DNA of 55,134 nt, from NCBI GenBank assembly GCA_023150455.1, contig JAKLKW010000021.1:1-55134 (forward strand), given 5' to 3'. The notes beneath the pieces were generated by a model. That model saw only the letters and a program-made list of their open reading frames with translations, made no database searches and was not told the DNA's origin. The position numbers and the translations under genes are program-made. The stretch is from Alphaproteobacteria bacterium. GTDB lineage: Bacteria; Pseudomonadota; Alphaproteobacteria; JAEULC01. This document shows, piece by piece, positions 1-6,563 of this stretch. Positions within the stretch are counted from its first letter, which is position 1; the number at the start of each line of letters is the position of its first letter.

Positions 1-135
1 AATCAGTGGCCGAGGCGGCACCCGGGCGCGATCCGGCGCCCCAGGCGGGGCGCGAGCGACGCAGGGCCGATCCGCGAGTCGGTTCAAGCAGTTGAAGAGG
101 CCGAGTACCACAAGATATGGGCGAGCTTGACCGAC

Positions 136-162
136 CGAATCACCAAGCGTAGGGGTGATTCG
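136..162. promoter_or_regulatory. Perfect 9-bp inverted repeat, operator candidate
   Basis: The arms CGAATCACC (136-144) and GGTGATTCG (154-162) are perfect reverse complements separated by 9 nt. A TTGACC box lies just upstream at 127-132 and the next start codon is at 224. Position and symmetry suggest a dimeric-regulator site or a short hairpin in the leader of the Sel1-repeat gene. No regulator can be assigned. The rest of 1-223 shows no convincing gene. Confidence 0.35.
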
Positions 163-223
163 ACCGATTCTGCCGCCTTGCGGGCAATTTCGATCGAGGC
201 CGGACCTGTCCGGGAGGAACCCG

Positions 224-1078
224 ATGCGCACGCTTGCCCTGACGACCATCCTTGCCACCGGCCTGGCTGTCGGCCTCGTCCTGGCGCCATCCGACGACGG
301 GCATGCCGGCGCCTGGGAGGACTTCAAGAAGGCCTGGGACGACGCGCGCATGAACAAGCCCGTGCCGCCGCAGATCGAGCAGGGCCTCGAGCTGATCGAC
401 CGCGAGCACTACACCGACGCCATGACGGTGCTCGAGCCGATGGCCCGGCTGGAGGACCGCGAGGCGCTGTACCAGACCGCGAGGATGTACGAGCTGAACC
501 AGGGCCAGCAGGCCCAGGCGCTCGACGAGTACGACCGCATGGTCGAGGCGGCCCTGCGCTACCAGGCCGCCTCGCGCATGGGCCATGCCGACGCGTCCTA
601 CCGGCTCGGCACGCTGTTCGCCCGCGGCGTCGGCGTGGCCTACGACCCGATCGCGGCTGCGCGCCTCTATCGCCAGGCCGCGGTCAAGGACCACGGCAAG
701 GCGCAGTTCGAGTTCGCCACCATGCTGGCGAGCGGCACCGGCGTCACGCGCGACGAGTACGCGGCGCTGACCTGGTACCTGATCGCCGCCGAGCGCAACG
801 ACATCGCCGCCGCCGAGCAGGCGGCCGAGGCCTTGTGCGTGCGCCTGCGCCGCAAGCTCGACCTGGCGCTGGAGCTGCGCCAGCGCGTCGAGCGCCCGAA
901 CGAGCGCTTCCGCACGCGCTACCTGAAGCCCGCGCCGGTCGACCAGTACGACATCCTGCCCGCGCGCATCAAAGCCGCCATGGACCGCGCCATCGACTTC
1001 CAGCCCGAGGAAGGCGGACGCGTCTACCAGGTTTCGATGCCGACCTGGCGCTGCTTCTCCGGCACGCCCGAGAGCTGA
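224..1078 (+). CDS. Exported Sel1/TPR-like repeat protein
   Basis: The 284-residue product starts at an ATG preceded by a GGGAGGA Shine-Dalgarno sequence; an in-frame upstream ATG at 155 has no such site. Residues 1-30 form a signal peptide with a hydrophobic LALTTILATGLAVGLVL core. The mature part is helical, with Sel1-type repeats around residues 120-190 (motifs such as ASYRLGTLFARGVGV and AQFEFATMLASGTGV). Sel1 repeats are known as protein-protein interaction scaffolds, so a periplasmic or envelope role is likely, but no partner or reaction can be named. It stands alone, downstream of a palindrome at 136-162. The fold class is fairly certain; the function is unknown. Confidence 0.75.
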   Translation: MRTLALTTILATGLAVGLVLAPSDDGHAGAWEDFKKAWDDARMNKPVPPQIEQGLELIDREHYTDAMTVLEPMARLEDREALYQTARMYELNQGQQAQALDEYDRMVEAALRYQAASRMGHADASYRLGTLFARGVGVAYDPIAAARLYRQAAVKDHGKAQFEFATMLASGTGVTRDEYAALTWYLIAAERNDIAAAEQAAEALCVRLRRKLDLALELRQRVERPNERFRTRYLKPAPVDQYDILPARIKAAMDRAIDFQPEEGGRVYQVSMPTWRCFSGTPES

Positions 1079-1230
1079 GGGCGGACGCGCCGGCCAGCCG
1101 CCACAATCCCGCCTCCGTCTGGCCCGTCCCCGAGCCGTTCCGCCTGATCCATTCGCAAGCGGTCGGGGTCGAGGCGGTGGCGGCGCGGTGGCGAACGAAC
1201 GGCCGGGACCATCGGGCACATCCGACGCCG

Positions 1231-1401
1231 CTACGCTGCGCGCCGGCGCATATCCTTGACGGTCACACGACCGCCCAATGGGCTGTCGACCGCGCCGACC
1301 CTGATCTCTACCTGGCATCCCAGTGCCGCGAGGAATCGCATCAGCCGCTCGATCAGGACTTGGCGCGGAAACCCAAGAGTGATTCCCAGGAGGGATTGGC
1401 A
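1231..1401 (-). pseudogene. Remnant of an HTH (HigA/XRE-like) regulator C-terminus
   Basis: Read on the minus strand, about 53 codons before a stop at 1231 encode LLGIT..., then IERLMRFLAALGCQVEIRV. This matches the end of the HTH domain and following strand of HigA-like antitoxins (recalled family pattern: LLGITQPKVS...SIERLMRFLxALGxDVEIVV). The recognition-helix stretch between LLGIT and the IERLM helix is shortened, and no start or N-terminal half exists upstream: the frame runs into the neighbouring dehydrogenase gene. It therefore looks like a decayed, truncated gene. It occupies most of the recognisable sequence in the 384-nt gap 1079-1462; I see nothing else there. Confidence 0.45.
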
Positions 1402-1462
1402 TCGCCGCCCGCAAGGCATACGCTTCCACCGGACACGAGACCGTGAGGGGTGGCGCGCCTGG

Positions 1463-2449
1463 ATGATGGCGATGGTGCTGACCCGGCCGGGCCGCGCGCT
1501 GCAGCGGCTCGAGCTCGCGCGGCCCGACCCGGGCCCGGGCGAGCTCATGCTGAAGGTCTCGGCCTGCGCCGTCTGCCGCACCGACCTGCACGTCGTCGAC
1601 GGCGATCTGACCGATCCGAAGCTGCCGATCGTCCCGGGCCACGAGATCATCGGGCGCGTCGTCGCCTGCGGCGCCGGCGCCGAGCGCTTCAAGCCGGGCG
1701 ACCGCGTCGGCGTGCCGTGGCTGGGCTGGACCTGCGGCGAATGCGCCTATTGCCGCGCCGGGCAGGAGAACCTGTGCGGCCGGGCGCGCTTCACCGGCTA
1801 CCAGATCGACGGCGGCTACGCCGAGTACGCGCGCGCCGACCATCGCTTCTGCTTTCCGATTCCCGACGCCTACGACGACGCGCATGCCGCGCCGCTGCTC
1901 TGCGCCGGGCTGATCGGCTACCGCGCGCTGCGCATGGCCGGCGACGGCAGGCGGCTCGGCATCTACGGCTTCGGCGCGGCGGCGCATATCGTGGCGCAGG
2001 TCGCCGTGTGGCAGGGCCGGCGCGTCCATGCCTTCACGCGCGCCGGCGACATGGCGGCGCAGGACTTCGCGCGCGGCCTCGGCGCGGTCTGGGCCGGCGA
2101 CTCCCGGCTGGCGCCGCCCGAGGAGCTCGATGCCGCGATCATCTTCGCGCCGGTCGGCGCGCTGGTGCCGGCGGCGTTGCGCGCGGTCGCGCGCGGCGGG
2201 CGCGTGGTCTGCGCCGGCATCCACATGAGCGACATCCCGAGCTTCCCCTATTCGATCCTGTGGGGAGAACGCCACATCCTGTCGGTCGCCAACCTGACCC
2301 GCCGGGACGCGGAGGAGTTCCTGGCCCTGGCGCCGAAAGTGCCGGTGCGCACGCATGTCGAGACGTTCGCGCTGGCCGAGGCCAACACGGCGCTCGCGCG
2401 CCTGCGCGAGGGCCGCCTGAGCGGCGCGGCGGTCCTGCTGCCCGCGTGA
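1463..2449 (+). CDS. Zinc-dependent alcohol dehydrogenase family protein
   Basis: A 328-residue medium-chain dehydrogenase. Catalytic zinc ligands are Cys38 (AVCRTDLH) and the GHE motif at His60/Glu61. Structural zinc cysteines are 91, 94, 97 and 105 (CGECAYCRAGQENLC). A Rossmann NAD(P) domain follows, with GIYGFGAAAHI at about 173-183. The family oxidises alcohols or reduces aldehydes using NAD(P); the substrate cannot be read from sequence. The start is taken at the first ATG of MMAM, giving a normal N-terminus (KVSACAVCRTDLH near residue 31); longer in-frame extensions are low-complexity read-through. The RaiA-like gene begins 26 nt after its stop, so co-transcription is possible. Confidence 0.88.
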   Translation: MMAMVLTRPGRALQRLELARPDPGPGELMLKVSACAVCRTDLHVVDGDLTDPKLPIVPGHEIIGRVVACGAGAERFKPGDRVGVPWLGWTCGECAYCRAGQENLCGRARFTGYQIDGGYAEYARADHRFCFPIPDAYDDAHAAPLLCAGLIGYRALRMAGDGRRLGIYGFGAAAHIVAQVAVWQGRRVHAFTRAGDMAAQDFARGLGAVWAGDSRLAPPEELDAAIIFAPVGALVPAALRAVARGGRVVCAGIHMSDIPSFPYSILWGERHILSVANLTRRDAEEFLALAPKVPVRTHVETFALAEANTALARLREGRLSGAAVLLPA

Positions 2450-2474
2450 CACCAACCGCAGAGGAGGGCGCGAC

Positions 2475-3059
2475 ATGAACCAGGCTCTCGATATCAGCTT
2501 CCGCAACACCGACCGCTCGCCCGCGGTCGAGGAGGTCGTGCGCGAGCGCGCCCAGGCGCTGGCGCGGCTGTGCGACAAGCTGATGCACATGCGCGTGGTG
2601 ATCGAGATGGTCGGCCGCCATCATCGCAAGGGGCGGCTGTTCCGCACGCGCATCGAGATGAAGCTGCCGCGCCGCACCGTGGTGGTCGGCCGCGCCTCGG
2701 AGTCCAATCCCGCGCACGAGGACGTCTACGTCGCGGTGCGCCACGCCTTCGACGCCGCGGCGCGGCGCCTGCAGGACAACGCGCGACGCCGCCGCGGCGA
2801 GACCAAGACGCATGACGGGCCGCCGCAGGGCAAGGTCGTCCGCCTGTTCCCCGCCGAGGGCTACGGCTTCGTCGGCCTGCCCGACGGCCAGGAGATCTAT
2901 TTCCACCGCAACAGCGTGGTGGGATCGAGCTTCGACAAGCTCGCGCTCGGCGACGCCGTCAAGGTCACCGTGCACGAGATGGAAAGCGACAAGGGCCCGC
3001 AGGCCGGCACCGTGCGGCCGGTCGGCCGCCTGCGCCAGGCGACCGCAAGAACGGCCTGA
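2475..3059 (+). CDS. RaiA/HPF-like ribosome-associated protein fused to a cold-shock domain
   Basis: The 194-residue product has two domains. Residues 1-105 have the beta-alpha-beta-beta-beta-alpha pattern of ribosome hibernation factors (ISFRNTDRSPAVEEVVRERAQAL, then a basic helix DAAARRLQDNARRRRG). Residues 113-180 form a cold-shock/OB domain with the RNP-like GYGFVGLPDGQEIYFHRNSV. Such proteins are thought to bind the 30S subunit, protecting or silencing ribosomes under stress, with the CSD adding RNA binding. An AGAGGAGGGCG Shine-Dalgarno sequence precedes the ATG. It lies just after the alcohol dehydrogenase gene. Domain calls are firm; the physiological role is inferred. Confidence 0.85.
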   Translation: MNQALDISFRNTDRSPAVEEVVRERAQALARLCDKLMHMRVVIEMVGRHHRKGRLFRTRIEMKLPRRTVVVGRASESNPAHEDVYVAVRHAFDAAARRLQDNARRRRGETKTHDGPPQGKVVRLFPAEGYGFVGLPDGQEIYFHRNSVVGSSFDKLALGDAVKVTVHEMESDKGPQAGTVRPVGRLRQATARTA

Positions 3060-3070
3060 AAAGAATGCTT

Positions 3071-3153
3071 CACGCGGAGACGCGGAGATCGCGGAGCGCA
3101 TCGCGTTACGAGCCAGGGCGCTGCTCTTCTCCGCGCCTCCGCGTCTCCGCGTG
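3071..3153. repeat. Inverted repeat between convergent genes (possible dispersed repeat/terminator)
   Basis: CACGCGGAGACGCGGAG at 3071-3087 is repeated in exact reverse complement at 3137-3153, with a 49-nt centre that also shows partial pairing. It sits between the convergent RaiA-CSD and AsnC genes. The CGCGGAGA-type motif resembles repeats I recall as dispersed in many GC-rich genomes. A transcript across it could form a long hairpin on either strand and serve as a bidirectional terminator. Confidence 0.6.
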
Positions 3154-3161
3154 ATCGACTT

Positions 3162-3677
3162 CTATTCCGACGCCGCGAGGTCGATCTTGGTCTCGTGCTT
3201 GATGCGCTTGAGGGTGAAGCTGGTGCGGAAACGCTTGATGTTGTGCTCGTTCGCCAGCACGCGCCGGGCGAAGGCGTTGTAGCTGTCCATGTCCGGGCAG
3301 GCCACGACCAGCAGGTAGTCGACCTCGCCCGAGACGAAATAGCACTGCTGCACCTGTTTCTCGGCGGCGATCTTGCGCTCGAACGCCGCCAGCACGTCCT
3401 CGCGCTGGCGGTCGAGCTCGACGCCGACGAAGGCAAGGATGCCCTGGCCGACCTTGGCCGGATCGACGATCGCCACGTCCTTCTGGATGACGCCGAGCTC
3501 GCGCAGGCGCCGCACGCGCTTGAGGCAGGGCGGCGGCGACAGGCCGACGCGCCCGGCAAGCGCGAGGTTGGTGATCTGGTTGTCGTCCTGCAGCACGTCG
3601 AGGATGCGCCGGTCGATCGCGTCGAGCACGATCGTCGGCGCGGGCTGGGCCTTCTTGGGCGCGCGAATCCTGGGCAT
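3162..3677 (-). CDS. AsnC/Lrp-family transcriptional regulator
   Basis: The 171-residue product has a basic N-terminal tail (MPRIRAPKKAQ), a winged HTH at about residues 18-68 (IDRRILDVLQDDNQITNLALAGRVGLSPPPCLKRVRRL) and an AsnC/RAM ligand-binding domain at about 75-165. Lrp/AsnC proteins are dimers or octamers that sense amino acids and commonly regulate a divergent gene. Here the divergent gene is an SHMT-like PLP enzyme, and a palindrome lies in the 126-nt gap between them, so local control by a serine- or glycine-related ligand is a reasonable inference. The family is certain; the ligand is not. Confidence 0.92.
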   Translation of the reverse strand: MPRIRAPKKAQPAPTIVLDAIDRRILDVLQDDNQITNLALAGRVGLSPPPCLKRVRRLRELGVIQKDVAIVDPAKVGQGILAFVGVELDRQREDVLAAFERKIAAEKQVQQCYFVSGEVDYLLVVACPDMDSYNAFARRVLANEHNIKRFRTSFTLKRIKHETKIDLAASE

Positions 3678-3745
3678 GGCTTTCCGGATGTTTCCGTTGT
3701 GGCGACCGAGCCCATTCCAGCATGAAAAGAAAACAGGCGAAACTT

Positions 3746-3767
3746 GAAATCCGTTTCCGCGGATTTC
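3746..3767. promoter_or_regulatory. Palindromic operator candidate in AsnC/SHMT-like intergenic region
   Basis: GAAATCCG at 3746-3753 and CGGATTTC at 3760-3767 are perfect reverse complements with a 6-nt spacer. The site lies between the AsnC-family regulator (start 3677, minus) and the SHMT-like gene (start 3804, plus). AsnC/Lrp regulators usually bind such dyads in divergent intergenic regions. No clear sigma-70 boxes can be assigned beside it. Confidence 0.45.
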
Positions 3768-3803
3768 CCGCTAGCCTCTTGCGCCTGGGCCACGGAGGGC
3801 GTC

Positions 3804-5156
3804 ATGGACACGATCAGCAACCGCATCGAAGTGCACGACCGCGACGCGCTCGACACGGCGCGGGCCGTGCTGGACGCCTGCGCCGACGCCCACCAGATGG
3901 GCGAGGCGGTCAAGGCGGCGGTGGCGCGCAACCAGGCCTGGCGCGGCGAGCAGTGCATCAACCTGCTGGCGCCCGAGGCGCCGACCAGCCCCGGCGTGCG
4001 CGCGCTGCTGGCGGCCGAGATCGGCACGCGCGCGGCCGAGGGGCATAGCGGCCGCGTCAACCGCTGGTTCGCCGGCACGCGCCACATCGACGAGGTCGAG
4101 GCCCTGTGCGTCGAGCTGCTGAAGCGCTACTTCCGCTGCAGCTACGCCGACCACCGGCTGTGCGCCAGCATGATCGGCAACGCCGTGGTCTACACGGCGC
4201 TGAGCGAGCCGGGCGACGTGGTGATGACGGCGGCGCAGCCGGTCGGCGGGCACTCCTCGAACCGCGCCGATGGCCCGGCCGGCGTCATGGGCCGCAAGAT
4301 CGTCGATATACCCTTCGACCCCGACGAGCTCGTGGTCGACGTCGACGCGTTCCGCAGGTTCGCGCCGCTGGTGCGGCCGAAGCTGGTGGCGCTCGGCCTG
4401 TCGATGACCCTGTTCCCGCAGCCGGTGGCCGAGATGAAGCAGGTGATCCGCGAATGGGGCGGGCGGTTCTACTTCGACGCCGCGCACCAGCTCGGCCTCA
4501 TCGGCGGCGGCCAGTTCCAGGATCCGCTGCGCGAGGGCGCGGACATCGTGACCGGCTCGGCCGGCAAGACCTTCGCCGGCCCGCAATCCGGCATCCTGGT
4601 ATGGGACGATCCGGAGCTGACCGAGCGCGTCACGCATGCGGTGTTCCCGGTCTGGGCCGCGACGCACCAGGTCAACCGCGTCGCCGCGCTGGCGCTGGCG
4701 ACGGCCGAGGCGATCGCCTTCGGGCGCGACTACATGGCGGCGATCGTCGCCAACGCGCGGGCGCTGGCAAGGGCGCTCGACGAGCGCGGCATCCCGATGC
4801 TGGGCGCGACGAAGGGCTTCACCACCACGCACCAGGCGATCGGCGACGTGCGGCGGTTCGGCCGCGGGCTCGAGGTGGCGCAGAAGCTCGAGCGCGCCAA
4901 CATCATCGTCAACAAGAACCTGGTCCCGGCCGACCGGCCGGAGGACTGGGACTTCCCGGGCGGCATCCGCATCGGCACGATCGAGGTCACGCGCCAGGGC
5001 ATGGGCCCGGGCGAGATGGCCGCGATCGCCGAGATGATCACCCGCGTCGTCGTGCGCGGCGAAGAGCCCGAGCGCGTGCGCAAGGACGCGCTGGCGCTCA
5101 GGAGCGGGTTTCCGAGTCTCTACTACTGCTTCGAGAACGGGCTGCCGCCGCGATAG
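3804..5156 (+). CDS. Serine hydroxymethyltransferase-like PLP enzyme
   Basis: A 450-residue fold-type I PLP enzyme related to SHMT. It shows NLLAPEAPTSPGVRALL near residue 53 (SHMT-type N-terminus), the cofactor Asp and His in FDAAHQLGLIGGG (Asp225, His228), and Lys255 in TGSAGKTFAGPQSG at the position of the SHMT Schiff-base lysine. The sequence departs clearly from housekeeping GlyA, whose lysine motif is TTTTHKTLRGPRGG-like, so the substrate may be a modified serine (alpha-methylserine, a threo-beta-hydroxy amino acid) rather than serine plus tetrahydrofolate. The start at 3804 has a GGAGGG Shine-Dalgarno sequence; longer in-frame starts do not. The divergent AsnC-type regulator fits amino-acid-responsive expression. 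Confidence 0.82.
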   Translation: MDTISNRIEVHDRDALDTARAVLDACADAHQMGEAVKAAVARNQAWRGEQCINLLAPEAPTSPGVRALLAAEIGTRAAEGHSGRVNRWFAGTRHIDEVEALCVELLKRYFRCSYADHRLCASMIGNAVVYTALSEPGDVVMTAAQPVGGHSSNRADGPAGVMGRKIVDIPFDPDELVVDVDAFRRFAPLVRPKLVALGLSMTLFPQPVAEMKQVIREWGGRFYFDAAHQLGLIGGGQFQDPLREGADIVTGSAGKTFAGPQSGILVWDDPELTERVTHAVFPVWAATHQVNRVAALALATAEAIAFGRDYMAAIVANARALARALDERGIPMLGATKGFTTTHQAIGDVRRFGRGLEVAQKLERANIIVNKNLVPADRPEDWDFPGGIRIGTIEVTRQGMGPGEMAAIAEMITRVVVRGEEPERVRKDALALRSGFPSLYYCFENGLPPR

Positions 5157-5430
5157 GCGCGCGCCCCGGCCGCAGCGCGCTTCCGGCGTCGTCGGCGGCC
5201 GGGAGACGGCCGACCGGGACGCAGATCACCGCCGGCGCGAAGGCGATCGCCGATCCGAGCAGATGGATGACGAGCGTAAGGGGATCGGCGGAAGCCGCGA
5301 CCAGCGCGCCGAGGCCGCCGGCGTCGAACAGCAGCAGCGCGGCGCCGAACGCGGCGCCGACGGCAGCGCCTCCGGCACGTTGCCGGGCCAGATACAAGGC
5401 AACGGAAGGCTCGCGCGACAAGTTGCGCAT
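5098..5430 (-). CDS. Small hypothetical membrane protein
   Basis: The 110-residue product has two predicted hydrophobic segments, roughly residues 20-46 (AGGAAVGAAFGAALLLFDAG) and 50-74 (PLTLVIHLLGSAIAFAPAVI), with a basic N-terminus (MRNLSREP) and an Arg/Ser-rich tail. The 3' end overlaps the 3' end of the convergent SHMT-like gene by 59 nt. I do not recognise the family. The membrane pattern is better than expected for an antisense shadow, but the missing Shine-Dalgarno sequence and the overlap keep confidence low. Confidence 0.4.
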   Translation of the reverse strand: MRNLSREPSVALYLARQRAGGAAVGAAFGAALLLFDAGGLGALVAASADPLTLVIHLLGSAIAFAPAVICVPVGRLPAADDAGSALRPGRAPIAAAARSRSSSRDSETRS

Positions 5431-5733
5431 CCGCCCGGAACGGGGAGCGCGGCGGCAAGTTCCAGCCCTTGCGCTCGTGGCGGACGCGGGCGGACATGGT
5501 CGGGCCGACGGGGCCGAGCGATAGCCCGTGACGCCAGCGGGCCTGCCCGCGACACGGCCAAGAACGCCAGCCGCCGCGTCTGCTCCCTCGCCTGCCCGAG
5601 CCGCACGAAGACGGCCGCCTACCGTCGGCGCAAGGCCGTCAACCCGTCGGCTTGACGCAAATCAACGCGGCCGGTCAGGCTCGGCCCTAGCTTCTACCGA
5701 TCGCCCGCGCCCGCCGGCGCGGCGGAGGCCCCG
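5431..5733. other. Intergenic region without recognisable gene
   Basis: This 303-nt stretch lies between the small minus-strand membrane ORF and the ClpP-like gene. Open frames here are low-complexity Arg/Ala/Pro read-through without a credible start or domain. The last part carries the GGAGG Shine-Dalgarno sequence (5724-5728) of the next gene. I see nothing else. Confidence 0.5.
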
Positions 5734-6555
5734 ATGGAACTGGTCTGGCTCGTCCTCCTCTTCTTCATGCTGCAGCCGATGATCCGGCAGCGCTACCTGA
5801 TGGCGATGCGCCACTACAAGATCGCGCAGCTGCAGAACCGGCGGCAGTCGCGCGTCATCACCCTGGTGCATCGACAGGAGACCATGCGGCTCCTGGGGTT
5901 CCCGCTCATGCGCTACATCGACATCGACGATTCCGAGGCGGTCACGCGCGCCATCCACGCGACCGACCCCGGCACGCCGATCGACCTCGTCCTGCACACG
6001 CCGGGCGGGCTGGTGTTGGCCTCGCTGCAGATCGCCCGCGCGATCCAGCGCCATTCCGGGCGGGTCACGGTGTTCGTGCCGCATCTGGCCATGTCCGGCG
6101 GCACGCTGATCGCGCTGGCGGCCGACCAGGTGGTGATGTGCCCGCACGCCATGCTGGGGCCGGTCGACCCGCAGGTCGGCGGCTTCCCCGCCGCCTCGCT
6201 CATGAAGATCGGGCGCGAGAAGCCGATCGCCGAGATCGACGACAACACGCTCATCATGGCCGACATCGGGGCCAAGGCGACACGGCAGGTCGCGCGCGCC
6301 ATGATCCAGCTGCTGCGCCGGCAGATGACGGAAGAAGCCGCCACCGCGCTCGCCGAGACGCTGACCAGCGGCCAGTGGACGCACGACTACCCGATCGACG
6401 CCGAGGAGGCTCGGGGCCTGGGCCTGCGCGTCTCGACCGACATGCCGGAGGAGGTGCTCGAGCTGATGCAGCTCTATCCGCAGCCGATGGCCGCCGCGCC
6501 GACGGTCGAATACCTGCCGGGCCCGGGTCGGCGCCCCGCGGCGCGGCCGCATTGA
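5734..6555 (+). CDS. SDH-type ClpP-like serine protease, membrane anchored
   Basis: A 273-residue protein of the SDH_sah/ClpP-fold family. It begins with one hydrophobic segment (residues 2-17, LVWLVLLFFMLQPM), then a crotonase/ClpP fold with LHTPGGLVLAS (88-97) and the nucleophile Ser121 in AMSGGTLIALAAD. The later AMLGPVDPQVGG motif is also typical of this family. Members are predicted membrane-bound endopeptidases; the old name serine dehydrogenase proteinase reflects a biochemical assignment, not a substrate. A GGAGG site lies 5 nt before the ATG. phaC starts 8 nt after the stop, so the two are probably one operon. Confidence 0.85.
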   Translation: MELVWLVLLFFMLQPMIRQRYLMAMRHYKIAQLQNRRQSRVITLVHRQETMRLLGFPLMRYIDIDDSEAVTRAIHATDPGTPIDLVLHTPGGLVLASLQIARAIQRHSGRVTVFVPHLAMSGGTLIALAADQVVMCPHAMLGPVDPQVGGFPAASLMKIGREKPIAEIDDNTLIMADIGAKATRQVARAMIQLLRRQMTEEAATALAETLTSGQWTHDYPIDAEEARGLGLRVSTDMPEEVLELMQLYPQPMAAAPTVEYLPGPGRRPAARPH

Positions 6556-6563
6556 GGAAAGCG

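Noticed and set aside
1..1446. Plus-strand frame open from the window edge to 1446
   Set aside because: A short stretch near 85-160 looks protein-like, but the frame then runs through the Sel1 gene in another phase as Arg/Pro-rich sequence. I could not show that a gene enters from the left edge.
140..2590. 816-residue minus-strand open frame
   Set aside because: It lies antisense to the Sel1 and alcohol dehydrogenase genes, has Arg/Ala/Gly-rich low-complexity composition and no domain; a typical high-GC shadow. Only the separate HTH-like stretch at 1231-1401, in a different frame, looks meaningful.
3744..3803. N-terminal extension of the SHMT-like protein
   Set aside because: It would start at a TTG inside the palindrome region and has no Shine-Dalgarno sequence; the ATG at 3804 has GGAGGG correctly placed.
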